Assembly (NCBI GenBank): GCA_009694305.1
Contig: SHVL01000002.1
Coordinates: 1 to 64,000 of the forward strand
DNA: 64,000 nt
Direction of reading: 5' to 3'
Origin: Thermoleophilia bacterium
GTDB taxonomy: Bacteria; Actinomycetota; Thermoleophilia; Gaiellales; Gaiellaceae
Made by a program: the position numbers and the translations under genes. Shown piece after piece: positions 1 to 9,136 of this stretch. Each line of letters starts with the position of its first letter. The stretch's first letter is position 1. The notes beneath the pieces are model-generated. The model was not told the DNA's origin, ran no database searches, and saw only the letters and a list, made by a program, of their open reading frames with translations.

Positions 1-97
1 CTTCGTAGCCGCCGAGGAAGAACTCGTCGATCTCGACCTCGCTCTTGAGCAGCTCGCGCTCGGGAGCGACCATCGCGGCCCTGAGCTTGTGCAGCAT
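1..97 (-). mobile_element. Truncated IS1595/ISXO2-like transposase fragment, continues off left edge
   Basis: Minus-strand reading MLHKLRAAMVAPERELLKSEVEIDEFFLGGYE resembles the IS1595-family motif (MLHKxRxAM...L.G.VEVDExYxGG). An in-frame TAG lies just upstream, so the usual N-terminal part is absent. Confidence 0.7.
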
Positions 98-109
98 CGC
101 CCTCGGCGC

Positions 110-751
110 CTAGCTCGTTCGCAGGACTGCGTCGAGTGCTTCGAGCAGAGCGATTGCCTGGCGTGGGTCGTCCATGCTCTCGAGCGACGCTGCCATCCGG
201 GCTACTATTGCCGCCGGCCCGACTCCATGGTCGAGCAGGACTCGGGCGCGCCGCGCCGCCTGCAGCAGGTCGAGACCGATCGCAGCCTGGTTTGCGAACA
301 GGATTAGCAGATCAATCTCACTCAGCGAGAACGCCCGGTCGATCGAACGGTCGAGCACCTGTAACACGCCGAGTGGGGTCTCGCCGTTCGTCAGCGGGAC
401 AGCCATCAGAGCCTTCGGGACGTAGCCCGTGCGTTCCGCCGTCTGCGCTGAATGACGCGGGTCCTGCGTGAGGTCGTCGATCACGATTGGCTGGCCCGTG
501 ACGAGGACCCAGCCGGCGATGCCCGTGCTCGAGGGGATCCGCATCCCGATCAGATCGCCCTCGCCCTCGCCCGAGACGGCCTCGAACACGAGTTCGTCCG
601 TCTCGCGGTCGAGCAGGAAGATGGACGATGCCTTGGCGGCGAAGATTGCGCGAGCAGCATCGACGACCGGCTGCAGTAGTGCGCGGTGGCGTTCCTCGGT
701 CGCGAGCGTCCCCGTGGCCGCGGCCTCGCGGAATCCGGTGTCGTCCGTCAT
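110..751 (-). CDS. GAF domain protein
   Basis: 213 aa ORF; GAF-like core (ASSIFLLDRETDELVFEAVSGEGEGDLIGMRIPSSTGIAGWVLVTGQPIVIDD). Start overlaps the stop of the upstream subtilase gene. Confidence 0.85.
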   Translation of the reverse strand: MTDDTGFREAAATGTLATEERHRALLQPVVDAARAIFAAKASSIFLLDRETDELVFEAVSGEGEGDLIGMRIPSSTGIAGWVLVTGQPIVIDDLTQDPRHSAQTAERTGYVPKALMAVPLTNGETPLGVLQVLDRSIDRAFSLSEIDLLILFANQAAIGLDLLQAARRARVLLDHGVGPAAIVARMAASLESMDDPRQAIALLEALDAVLRTS

Positions 752-1566
752 GCAGCACCTCCGGTGTTCGTCGCTGTCAGATAGAGGACGCTCTTGAGCT
801 GGAACGGCGTCAGGTCAGGGTGCTTCGAGATCATGAGCGCAGAGAGTCCGACGATGTGGGGGGCTGCGAAGCTGTTGCCCGTGCACTGCAGCGTGCTCCC
901 TCCGAACCAGGCAACGTCCACGTCGATGCCGCGGGCGAAGAATTCGACGGGCGGGGTGGGGTTCGCGTACCACACATAGGAGTCGCTCTCCTCGTGGCTA
1001 CCGACCGAGATCACCGATGAGAAGCGCCAGGGATAGCTCTCGACCGGCATGTTGTGTGCGGAGGCGACGAGAACCGTCCCCTTGAAGTATGCGTTGTCTG
1101 CGAGTTCGTGGAGGAGTTCCGCAAAACTACGCTTCGTCGTGGAGAGGCTCAGGTTGACGATAGCGAAGCCACGTTCGATTGCATGGCGGAGGCCACCGAG
1201 AATCAGCTCACCGCTGCCGGCGTTTCCCTCTCCGAGCACGCGGATGCTGTGCAGCCGGCAGTCGGGGGCAAGCGCACGAACGATGCCGGCGCAGGCGGTG
1301 CCGTGGCCACAGACGTCTCCGATTTCGTCTGGCACGATCGTCGTTTCGGCACCGTCGAAGTTGACTGCAACCGCGCTCTCGAGACCGCCGACGAGCGGAT
1401 GGTCTCCATCGACTCCGCTATCGAGAATGCAGACGTCCACACCCACGCCGGTGGCCCCGCCGATCGCCCAGTCTCGGCTGATCCGGTGGGGCCACTCGGC
1501 CGGTATTGCGATCGATGCAGCGGCCTCGGCAGTGAGGCTCCAGGCGGGCATCAACCTCTCGCTCAT
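748..1566 (-). CDS. S8 (subtilisin-like) serine peptidase
   Basis: Catalytic triad motifs present: CILDSGVDGDHP (Asp), CGHGTACAGI (His), GNSFAAPHI (Ser). Confidence 0.9.
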   Translation of the reverse strand: MSERLMPAWSLTAEAAASIAIPAEWPHRISRDWAIGGATGVGVDVCILDSGVDGDHPLVGGLESAVAVNFDGAETTIVPDEIGDVCGHGTACAGIVRALAPDCRLHSIRVLGEGNAGSGELILGGLRHAIERGFAIVNLSLSTTKRSFAELLHELADNAYFKGTVLVASAHNMPVESYPWRFSSVISVGSHEESDSYVWYANPTPPVEFFARGIDVDVAWFGGSTLQCTGNSFAAPHIVGLSALMISKHPDLTPFQLKSVLYLTATNTGGAA

Positions 1567-2180
1567 CCCGGTGCTCCGAGCGCTCGAACCCGGGCGGCAG
1601 ACGCAGCGGCAGAGAGGTGTGCGGCCCTCTTCGAGTGGCTGTCGCCGGAGACCGTAGCCAGGTTGATCTTCACGAGATGGGTTGCAGCGCAGACAGCGGC
1701 CTCGGCGAGTGCTGCGGCCGCGGTTGCGTCTGGGCGGAGGTGTGGTGTGCCTTCCACGGCGGCGAGTGCCGCGAGTTCCGCGACGTCGGCGGCGGCCTCG
1801 CCGATCCGGAGCGGCACCTCCGCCGACCGGAGGAGCGCCTCTCCCAGCGCGAAGTCGCGCTGGGCCGGCGTTCCCGAACCCTTGTACATCGCCACACAGG
1901 CCTGTTCGAAAACAGCGGCATCCTCGGTACCAAGGGTCGTCAGACGGACGCGCAGAGCTCTCGCCTGGGCGGCGATGCCGACGCCGTCAGCTCAGGTGGG
2001 TGAACCGCGTCCGACCATCGTCACGAGCGCTGCCGCCATCGCAGCCGAGACCGCCGCCGCTGTGCCACTGCACGCGGAGGGTGCGGGCGCCTCCAGTTCG
2101 TCCAGAAACGCGTCGAGGGCGTGGCTGCCTGCCGCCGATCGGGTGACGGTCTCGGCGACACCGTCTGCCGGCCCTGTCAC
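1563..2180 (-). pseudogene. Cyclodeaminase/cyclohydrolase (FTCD_C-like) gene interrupted by in-frame TGA
   Basis: MTGPADGVAETVTRSAAGSHALDAFLDELEAPAPSACSGTAAAVSAAMAAALVTMVGRGSPT-TGA-ADGVGIAAQARALRVRLTTLGTEDAAVFEQACVAMYKGSGTPAQRDFALGEALLRSAEVPLRIGEAAADVAELA...; both halves in the same frame, single TGA at 1992-1994. Confidence 0.75.
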
Positions 2181-2428
2181 CGCATGAGGCGCTTGCGCAG
2201 GTGCTCGGCGACGGACGGCCTCGGCTCGATTCCGGCGGCACGAATTGCCACCTCGAGGTCGGCCACAACGGAAGCTCGGAAGGCGGCGTCTGCCTCGGCG
2301 CGCTCGACGAGCGCATCGAGCTGAACGCGTGCCATCGGCAACTCCTGCGCTGCGGTCACTCAGCCGGTCGGGGCCGGGGGAAGCAGGCAGAGAAGCTCGC
2401 CGAGCCGCTCTTCGTTGTATGTCGTCAT
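2177..2428 (-). pseudogene. Small ORF (MTTYNEERLGELLCLLPPAPTG-TGA-VTAAQELPMARVQLDALVERAEADAAFRASVVADLEVAIRAAGIEPRPSVAEHLRKRLMR) with in-frame TGA
   Basis: Own SD (GGAGGTGACTCAGATG) and continuous frame across the TGA at 2360-2362; function unknown. Confidence 0.5.
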
Positions 2429-3005
2429 CTGAGTCACCTCCTCACTGGACGGAGGTGCGGTCACGTTTCTTCCCTCGAGCTCGGAGCGAAGTTGCCCGAG
2501 GCAACGGGAGATCCTGCTCGCGATCGTTCCTGCTGGGATTCCCAGCTCTGCGCCGGTTGTACGGTAACTCTCGTCACGGCAGAAGAACCGGTCGAGAACC
2601 TCCTGACATTCCACGCCGAGCCCGGCGAGGCCGGCGCGCACGGTCAACGCCTCGTCGAGCCTCGCGATCACCTCGTTGACGGCTCGCTCCTCGGGCTCCT
2701 CCACGAGCACGACGCGACTCGACGACCGCAGGAGGTCGAGGCAGGAGTTCCGGGTCAGCTGGCCGACCCAGGGGCGAATTGCATCATCGGAGCGGAGCGA
2801 GCCCAGTCGTTCGAAGGTCGTGGTACAAACATCCTGGAAGACATCTTCGGCATCGTGTTCCGATAGCCGGAACGCCTGCGTGGCGATCGCCGAGACGTAA
2901 CGGGAGAAGCCGCTCGACGAGAGGGTTCCACGCTGCGGGATCGCCCCGTCGGCATCCTGCAACGAGCTCTGCGTCGGACTGCGCCACATCTGGCCCGTTG
3001 GCCAC
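2360..3005 (-). pseudogene. ECF-type RNA polymerase sigma factor with 1-nt insertion frameshift
   Basis: N-terminal part (VANGPDVAQSDAELVAGCRRGDPAAWNPLVER) is in a different frame from the remainder (FSRYVSAIATQAFRLSEHDAEDVFQDV...GIPAGTIASRISRCLGQLRSEL). One extra base near 2909 accounts for it. Confidence 0.8.
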
Positions 3006-3012
3006 GCCAACG

Positions 3013-3420
3013 CTACCGGGACTGGGCGCTACGAAGCATCCCGGCGAGGGTTTCGAGGAGCTTCCAGGCAAGCTCGGGCCGTTCCTCGATGAAGGGTCGA
3101 AAGGTCCAGATGGGGAGGGCGCACGCCACCATCGGTGTCGTCGCCGTCACGGTCGCTGAGCGGGCCGATTTGTCGACGAGAGCTACCTCACCGAACGAGC
3201 TGCCGGGCCCCGGGCTGCGACCTGGTTGCCGTGCACGGTGACTGAAGCCTCGCCGGTCGCCACGATGAAGAAGTTGAGCCCGTCGACGCCCCCGGTCGCA
3301 ATTGCGGCACCCTCGTCGAAGTGGCGCTCGACGAACTCGCCGGCGAGCCGCTGGACGGTCTTGTCGTCGAGGTCGGAGAACAGGGCAACTCCGCGAATGA
3401 GACCGGCTGATGGTTGAGAG
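3013..3420 (-). pseudogene. Cyclic-nucleotide-binding (CRP-like) domain protein, frameshifted
   Basis: Reads LIRGVALFSDLDDKTVQRLAGEFVERHFDEGAAIATGGVDGLNFFIVATGEASVTVHGNQVAARGP, then after a 1-nt loss near 3203, GSSFGEVALVDKSARSATVTATTPMVACALPIWTFRPFIEERPELAWKLLETLAGMLRSAQSR. No canonical start codon in frame. Confidence 0.7.
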
Positions 3421-3431
3421 ATACGGTGACC

Positions 3432-3650
3432 TTACAGATCCGACGCGCCCGTGTCATCTGTGCCCGCGGACAACTCCTCGATCCGGCCCTCTGCTGCCTC
3501 GAGCAACGCTGCGCAGCGGCGATGAAGACCTTCGCCGCGCTGCCAGAGCCTGATCGCCTCGTCGACCGCGACCTCTCCTCGCTCGAGCTTCCCGACGATC
3601 TCCTCCAGTTCGAGCCGGAGCACCTCGAATGTCTCCTCACCGCTGCTCAT
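3432..3650 (-). CDS. xseB: Exodeoxyribonuclease VII small subunit
   Basis: Short coiled protein TFEVLRLELEEIVGKLERGEVAVDEAIRLWQRGEGLHRRC, directly downstream of xseA. Confidence 0.93.
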   Translation of the reverse strand: MSSGEETFEVLRLELEEIVGKLERGEVAVDEAIRLWQRGEGLHRRCAALLEAAEGRIEELSAGTDDTGASDL

Positions 3651-4801
3651 GACTGCACCTCCTCCACCGTTGCCGTCATGCCTCCGAGTGCCAGCTCGAT
3701 CTCCACCCGGCTACCCGGAGCTGTGGCAGCCGCGTTCCGGAGGGCGATGCCGCCGGAGCGCACGATCGCGTAGCCGCGCGTGAGTGTCGCCCGCGGGGAG
3801 AGCGCCTGAAGCCGGGCGGCCGTGTGGTCGAGGGCGACACGACGGCGTTCGAGCAGGAGCAGCGGCGCGCCCCTCAGCCGATCGCCGCTACGGGCCAGTC
3901 GCTCTCGCTCGCGGGCAAGAGATCGGCGCACCGAACTGTCGAGGAGCGCCCGCTGTCGTGCCAGCCCGGCCTGCAGCTCGCCGAGATCCGGCACGACGAG
4001 TCGGGCGGCAGCCGTGGGTGTCGAAGCGCGAACGTCGGCTGCGAGATCACAGAGAGGCGTATCCTGCTCGTGGCCGACGGCAGAGACGATGGGCACCGGG
4101 CAAGCGGCGAAGGCCCTCACGACGGTCTCGTCGCTGAAGGGCAGCAGATCTTCGAAGCTGCCGCCACCGCGAGCCACGATGACGACGTCGACGGTGGGAT
4201 GCGCGACGACGCGTGCGAGAGCGGCCGCGATCGAACGTCCTGCGCCCGTGCCCTGGACACGGGTCTCGGTGATGACGATGTGTGCGGCGGGGTACCGCGA
4301 GCGGATGCCCGTCACGACGTCGCCACGCGCGGCGGCGTCCGCGCCGGTGACGACGCCCACCGCACGCGGAAAGCGGGGCAGGGGACGCTTTCGCTCGACC
4401 GCGAACAGCCCTTCCGCGGCGAGGACACGCTTGAGCCGCTCGATGGCGGCGAGGTGGTCGCCCAACCCGATCCGTTCGATCGTGACAGCACGAAAGCTGA
4501 GCGCGCCCTTGGCTGCGTAGACCTCGGCCTTGCCTTCCACGAGCACGCGCTCGCCCTCGACCAGCTCGAGCTCGAGGGCGTCGAATCGGCGGCGCGGCAT
4601 CGTGGCGCTGAGGCACGCTCCGGTCGTCGGGTCCTTGAGGGTGAAGAACACGAACGCCCAGGCGTCGTTCCGGCGCAGCTCCGTCACCTCGCCCTCGACC
4701 CACAGCGCCGGGAGCCGGCGGAGGTAGATCCCGATTCCCTCGTTGAACGCGGCGACGCTGAAGACCTTGCGGTCACCGTGGAATGTCGCCTCCACTTTCA
4801 T
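3647..4801 (-). CDS. xseA: Exodeoxyribonuclease VII large subunit
   Basis: OB-fold N-terminus and typical motifs (VGVVTGADAAARGDVV, ARGGGSFEDLLPFSDE, VSAVGHEQDTPLCDLAADVRASTPTAAA). Confidence 0.95.
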   Translation of the reverse strand: MKVEATFHGDRKVFSVAAFNEGIGIYLRRLPALWVEGEVTELRRNDAWAFVFFTLKDPTTGACLSATMPRRRFDALELELVEGERVLVEGKAEVYAAKGALSFRAVTIERIGLGDHLAAIERLKRVLAAEGLFAVERKRPLPRFPRAVGVVTGADAAARGDVVTGIRSRYPAAHIVITETRVQGTGAGRSIAAALARVVAHPTVDVVIVARGGGSFEDLLPFSDETVVRAFAACPVPIVSAVGHEQDTPLCDLAADVRASTPTAAARLVVPDLGELQAGLARQRALLDSSVRRSLARERERLARSGDRLRGAPLLLLERRRVALDHTAARLQALSPRATLTRGYAIVRSGGIALRNAAATAPGSRVEIELALGGMTATVEEVQS

Positions 4802-4855
4802 CCGGTCAGCGTAGACGGCGTTACGGGAAGAGCGGGCTGAACAGAGGTCCGGCCC

Positions 4856-5059
4856 CTACAGGAGAATCTGCGCGGCGGTGAGCGGCGTGCAGCCCTGCCG
4901 CAGCAGGTCGGAGCACGTGTGTAGGTCTGCGTCGCTTACGGCCAGTTGCTCGGCGAGTGGGAGCGGGAACCCCGCTTCGATCAACACGTGCAGGCGCCAG
5001 CTCTCGACTCTCGCCTGCTCGGTGTCGCGCTCGATGTGGGTTTCGGTGGTCTCTGTCAT
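4856..5059 (-). CDS. Small hypothetical protein
   Basis: 67 aa ORF on the same strand as its neighbours; plausible start. Confidence 0.55.
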   Translation of the reverse strand: MTETTETHIERDTEQARVESWRLHVLIEAGFPLPLAEQLAVSDADLHTCSDLLRQGCTPLTAAQILL

Positions 5060-5130
5060 CTGTTGCCCGTGCTTTCGTAATCGTATAGACGATCCCTCCC
5101 GCGAATGGTTGGTACGACGACGAGCTACGT

Positions 5131-6048
5131 CTAGCTGTCGCTCTCGAGCCGCTGTGCAAGCCCCTCGCGGAGGATCGATGCGGCGGCGCGGTCGAGTTCG
5201 CGCCCGAGCTGTGTCGTCGCCTCTTCTCGGATCTCGCGCATACGCGCATCGAATGCCGTTGCGGCAAGCTGAGCGTGCCGGTCGATCTCACGCTCTGTCA
5301 CCCGTTCCAGCCTCTCGGTTTGCCGCCGCTCGAACTCGATCAACGTCAGCTCGAGCCGCGCTCGGACGTCCGTCTCTGCCTGCTCGATACCCTCGGCAAT
5401 AGCCGCCTCTCTCGCGCGCAGCCGCTCGGTGATCTCGTCGATCGACCGTCGGCGCTCGACCGTCTGGGACTCGAGCTCGTCGAGCGCCTCCGTCACAGCG
5501 GAGGCGGCCGCATGCTCGAGCTCCTCGCGGAGCCTGATCACGGTTCGTCGCTGCTCGTCGTTCGTGGATCCGAGCTCCGCGACGTCGCGTTCGATGCGCG
5601 TCTCGACCTCCTCCACGGCACGCTGCTGTCGTTGGGCGAGGCTGACGAGTCGGTCCTCGATGTGGCGTTGCGCTCGCTCGAGGTCGTCGGCAACTCCCTG
5701 CAACCGTTCATCGAGGCGGCGCTCGACGTCGGTAAGCGTGTCCGCCAGAGCCTCTCCCGCCCGTCGCTCGCGTTCGGCAAACGTCGCACGTCGCTCTTCT
5801 CCGAGCCGCCGCTCCTCTGCCGTGAGCTGCGAAATGGTGTTGGCGCGCTCGAGCGCCAGCGTCCGGCGAATCTCCTCGATGTGCGCCGCCGTCTCCTCGG
5901 CAACCGCTGTAGCGACCCCGGCGCGTGCCTCGGCGACGAGTACCGCCGTTGCTGTGGCTCGCCTACGGGCGCGACGCAGCGCCAGCGAGAGGCCGAACGA
6001 GAGAGCGAGCGCCCCACCGAGGCAGGCGACGAGAAACCAGACGATCAC
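5131..6048 (-). CDS. Hypothetical membrane-anchored coiled-coil protein
   Basis: N-terminal TM helix (MIVWFLVACLGGALALSFGLSLAL) followed by a long Glu/Arg-rich heptad-like region. Confidence 0.75.
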   Translation of the reverse strand: MIVWFLVACLGGALALSFGLSLALRRARRRATATAVLVAEARAGVATAVAEETAAHIEEIRRTLALERANTISQLTAEERRLGEERRATFAERERRAGEALADTLTDVERRLDERLQGVADDLERAQRHIEDRLVSLAQRQQRAVEEVETRIERDVAELGSTNDEQRRTVIRLREELEHAAASAVTEALDELESQTVERRRSIDEITERLRAREAAIAEGIEQAETDVRARLELTLIEFERRQTERLERVTEREIDRHAQLAATAFDARMREIREEATTQLGRELDRAAASILREGLAQRLESDS

Positions 6049-6057
6049 GCCGAAACG

Positions 6058-6774
6058 CTATAGGCGAAACCAGACGAGCGTCGCGGCGATGAGAAAGGTC
6101 GCGACGCTCAGGAGTCGCAGGGCGCTCTCCGGCGCGGTTACGAGAAGCTCGCGGGTGACCTGCTCCCGGCCACCGTCTGCGAGATCCATCTCTCCGCTGA
6201 TACCGACGACGTCGCGGCGGACGCGCCGTACGGGGGTCGAGAGCCGGCGCTGGGCGAGGGACAGCGTCGTTGCCCAGCCGGCGGCGGCGAGGGCCACGAG
6301 GCGGGGCGCTCCCTGACAGGCAACGTACCCCGTGACGACCGGGAACGCACCCCACGAGACGGCAAACCAGATGTCCGTGTGGAAGCGGCCACCGAACAGC
6401 TCGAGGTTGTAGGCCGGGACGAGAAACGCTCCGATCGCGACGAGGGGCAGAATCCAGAGGCTGAAGCGCAACGCGACGGCGACACCGATGCCGCACGCGG
6501 CGAGCACGGATCCGACTGCGATCGCGGCGAGGACGGACGACGGGATCGTCGTCCCGAGCGGCCTGCCGGCCCGTTCGTCGAGTGCGTGTGCTCCCACACC
6601 CATCGCGAGGAAGAACGCCAGCACGGTCAGCCCGAGCCGGCCCCATCCCACCTCGGTCGCGAGGCAGCCGCCGACGACGACGTAGGAGAGATGCCACGCC
6701 GTATAGGGAAGGTGCAACACCGTCACGTAGTCGCGCCAGCCGCCCCGGCGAAGTGCGTAGAAGGCGGGCCTCAC
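6058..6774 (-). CDS. Polytopic membrane protein, possibly UbiA-like prenyltransferase
   Basis: Hydrophobic multi-TM protein with HALDERAGRPLGT motif; GTG start overlaps the methyltransferase TGA. Confidence 0.55.
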   Translation of the reverse strand: MRPAFYALRRGGWRDYVTVLHLPYTAWHLSYVVVGGCLATEVGWGRLGLTVLAFFLAMGVGAHALDERAGRPLGTTIPSSVLAAIAVGSVLAACGIGVAVALRFSLWILPLVAIGAFLVPAYNLELFGGRFHTDIWFAVSWGAFPVVTGYVACQGAPRLVALAAAGWATTLSLAQRRLSTPVRRVRRDVVGISGEMDLADGGREQVTRELLVTAPESALRLLSVATFLIAATLVWFRL

Positions 6775-7457
6775 GTGCGGATCCCTGAGATCACCACTCC
6801 GCCTCCGAGGCTCATGCGCCGCGCGCGTACGTCCGTGATCCCGGCCTCCCGCCAGAGCTCGAGTTGACGCTCGAGCGGCCAACGGTCGTAGAACTCACGG
6901 ATCGACGGGCCCAGAAAACGTCCAACGTCGTACCAGCCTCGCGAGACGAGCCGGCCGGCCGCGGGGAGTCCGATTCCCACGTAGAGATCCCACAGTGGCC
7001 TCCAGGCGCCGCGCGGGACGCAGAACTCGAGATTCGCGATCGTGCCGCCGGGCCGGACGACCCGCGCGAGCTCGGCGAGCGTGGCACCGGGGTCGTCCAC
7101 GTAGCGGAGCAGGTAGGTGAACGTCAGATGGTCGAAAGAGGCATCGTCGAAAGGGATCTCGGTGGCAGATGCCTCGACGAGATCGACCCGGTCGCCGAAC
7201 CGGTGTTTCGCAACGGCGAGCATGTCGGCGCTCTGGTCGAGCCCCGTCACCCGGTGGCCTGCGGCGAGGAGTTGCTCGGCAACGAGCCCCGTACCGGTCG
7301 CGACATCGAGCACGGTGCCGCCGTCACGCGGAACCCGCCGCACCATCGTCCGACGCCAGCGTGGATCCTGCCCGAACGAGAGGGTCGCGCCGACCCGGTC
7401 GTAGGTGGGGCCGAGAGGTGCAAAGAGCGCGCGGGCGTGGTCGCGACGATCGGACAT
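6771..7457 (-). CDS. Class I SAM-dependent methyltransferase (UbiE/MenG-like)
   Basis: VLDVATGTGLVAEQLLAAGHRVTGLDQSADML...FDHLTFTYLLRYVDDP...VVRPGGTIANLEF. Confidence 0.88.
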   Translation of the reverse strand: MSDRRDHARALFAPLGPTYDRVGATLSFGQDPRWRRTMVRRVPRDGGTVLDVATGTGLVAEQLLAAGHRVTGLDQSADMLAVAKHRFGDRVDLVEASATEIPFDDASFDHLTFTYLLRYVDDPGATLAELARVVRPGGTIANLEFCVPRGAWRPLWDLYVGIGLPAAGRLVSRGWYDVGRFLGPSIREFYDRWPLERQLELWREAGITDVRARRMSLGGGVVISGIRT

Positions 7458-7489
7458 CGCCCTACCCTGCCACGGATCTCTATCCTTGG

Positions 7490-8050
7490 GTGGTGGAGCT
7501 GCTCGCCGACCTCGAGCGCATCGCCGGTCTCGCAGGGCAGTTCGCGCCGTCAGACGGAGCCGTCAGTGCGGTGCTCCCGACCGAGCCGACACCGGGCGTC
7601 CGGTCGTATCTCTGTGCCTTCGAGACACCCGACGGTGCCCGCACGTGGCTCGTGCTCGACGAAGAGGGGGCCGCGGTCAGCGACCGCCGCGACATCAAGG
7701 ACGCGGTGTCGGTCGCCGCGCTCTGCGAGATCGCCGAGGAGTCGGCGGCCGGCGGCGACCTCGACGAGCTGCTGTCGCAACTCGTCGCTCTTCGCCTGAC
7801 CGAGAATCCCGAGGGGATCGACGAGGCCGAGGACGCGGTGCGGGCGCTCCAGCAGACGATCGGGACACCGCCGCAACGCGCCTCCCCTGCCCGCCTCGAC
7901 GAGATCGGCGCGGCCACGAGGCGGCTCGAACTGGCTCTCGACCCAGCCGCACCGTCTCCGTTCACCGCGGCCCTGAAGGGAGCCCACGGAACCCTCGACG
8001 AGCTTCTGCAGGAGGTCGTCGAGGCCTACCGCGTGCCGCTCACCTCGTGA
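7490..8050 (+). CDS. Hypothetical protein
   Basis: GTG start at 7490 inside a longer ORF; not antisense to a recognisable gene. Confidence 0.65.
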   Translation: MVELLADLERIAGLAGQFAPSDGAVSAVLPTEPTPGVRSYLCAFETPDGARTWLVLDEEGAAVSDRRDIKDAVSVAALCEIAEESAAGGDLDELLSQLVALRLTENPEGIDEAEDAVRALQQTIGTPPQRASPARLDEIGAATRRLELALDPAAPSPFTAALKGAHGTLDELLQEVVEAYRVPLTS

Positions 8051-8092
8051 CGCTTTGTCACGATAGGTCTCCGGCTCCGGTAGGCTCCGTGC

Positions 8093-8386
8093 ATGGAAGG
8101 CGGTGGCTTCTTTCCGTTCGGCGGGGACCCGGAGGAGATCCTCAGGGGCTTGCGCGACTTCGCCGAGACGCAGTCGGAGAGCGTCAAGGAGGCCCAGCGC
8201 GAGCAGTTCGCGACGCTCACCCTGAGCACCGCGGTCGAGCTCACCGCGGCGGCGCTGAAGCAGGTTCAGCCGACAGGTACGCCCGCAGAGCAGGCGGGTG
8301 CGCTGCGGGACGCGATGCGCGTTCTCTTCCCCGAAGCGGTGGCGCTCGTCAGCGCCGCACGCCAGGGATTCATGCGCGAGTCGTAG
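8093..8386 (+). CDS. Hypothetical protein (97 aa)
   Basis: MEGGGFFPFGGDPEEILRGLRDFAETQSESVKEAQREQFATLTL... Confidence 0.65.
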   Translation: MEGGGFFPFGGDPEEILRGLRDFAETQSESVKEAQREQFATLTLSTAVELTAAALKQVQPTGTPAEQAGALRDAMRVLFPEAVALVSAARQGFMRES

Positions 8387-8410
8387 ACGCGCGGCTCTCC
8401 GGCGGCGTCG

Positions 8411-9136
8411 TCAGGTGCGTAGGCTGAAGCCGCCGTCCACGATCAGCGTCTGGCCGCGCACCATCTCCGAGTCGGGTGAGCAGAGGAACGCGACGGCTGC
8501 AGCCATGTCGTCGGGGGTGACCATGCGTCCGGCTGCGTTGCGTGAGCCCATCTCGAACATCTCCTCGCGGTTGGGGAAGTGGTCGAGGGCCCCCGTGTCC
8601 ACGACGCCGCCCGAGACGGCGTTGACCTGGATTCCCGCCGGCCCGAGCTCCACTGCGAGGTAGCGAACGAGCGACTCGAGCGCGGCCTTCGAGGTGCCGA
8701 CGAGCGCGTAGTTGTCGAGCACACGGACCGAGCCGAGACTCGAGAGCGCCACGATAGAGGACCCTCGTGGCATCGCCGGGGCAATCACACGAGTCAGCGC
8801 GAGGAACGCGCGCGCGTTTGCGTTCATCGTCCAGTCCCAGTGCTTGTCGTCGGTCTCGAGCGCGGGGCGGGCCACGCCTGTCGCGGCGTTGTGGATGAAG
8901 ACGTCGAGAGGCCCGAGCTTCGCGACCTGCTCGAGGACGCGACTCGAGGTGACGTTGCCGCGCACGAGCACCGGCTCGGCGCCGAGCGCACGGAGATCGG
9001 CTGCAGTCTCCTCGGCTGCCGCGTCCGAGCGCATGTAGCCGATTGCCACCTTCGTGGCGCCGTCGCGGGCGAGTCGAAGCGCGATCGCCTTGCCTATCCC
9101 GCGCGAACCACCGGTGACGAGGACTGACCGGCCCAT
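8411..9136 (-). CDS. SDR-family oxidoreductase (FabL-like enoyl-ACP reductase possible)
   Basis: VLVTGGSRGIGKAIA; catalytic Tyr/Lys region YALVGTSKAALESLVRYLAVEL; C-terminal GQTLIVDGGFSLRT. ATG at 9136. Confidence 0.85.
   Translation of the reverse strand: MGRSVLVTGGSRGIGKAIALRLARDGATKVAIGYMRSDAAAEETAADLRALGAEPVLVRGNVTSSRVLEQVAKLGPLDVFIHNAATGVARPALETDDKHWDWTMNANARAFLALTRVIAPAMPRGSSIVALSSLGSVRVLDNYALVGTSKAALESLVRYLAVELGPAGIQVNAVSGGVVDTGALDHFPNREEMFEMGSRNAAGRMVTPDDMAAAVAFLCSPDSEMVRGQTLIVDGGFSLRT

Noticed and set aside
1992-1994. UGA in the cyclodeaminase-like gene as a second selenocysteine
   Set aside because: No convincing SECIS-like loop at the right distance, no known Sec family, and neighbouring genes carry frameshifts, so decay or Trp-to-stop is simpler.
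7405-8427. 340-aa plus-strand ORF overlapping the hypothetical gene at 7490-8050
   Set aside because: Arg/Gly-rich out-of-frame translation of neighbouring coding sequence; no domain.
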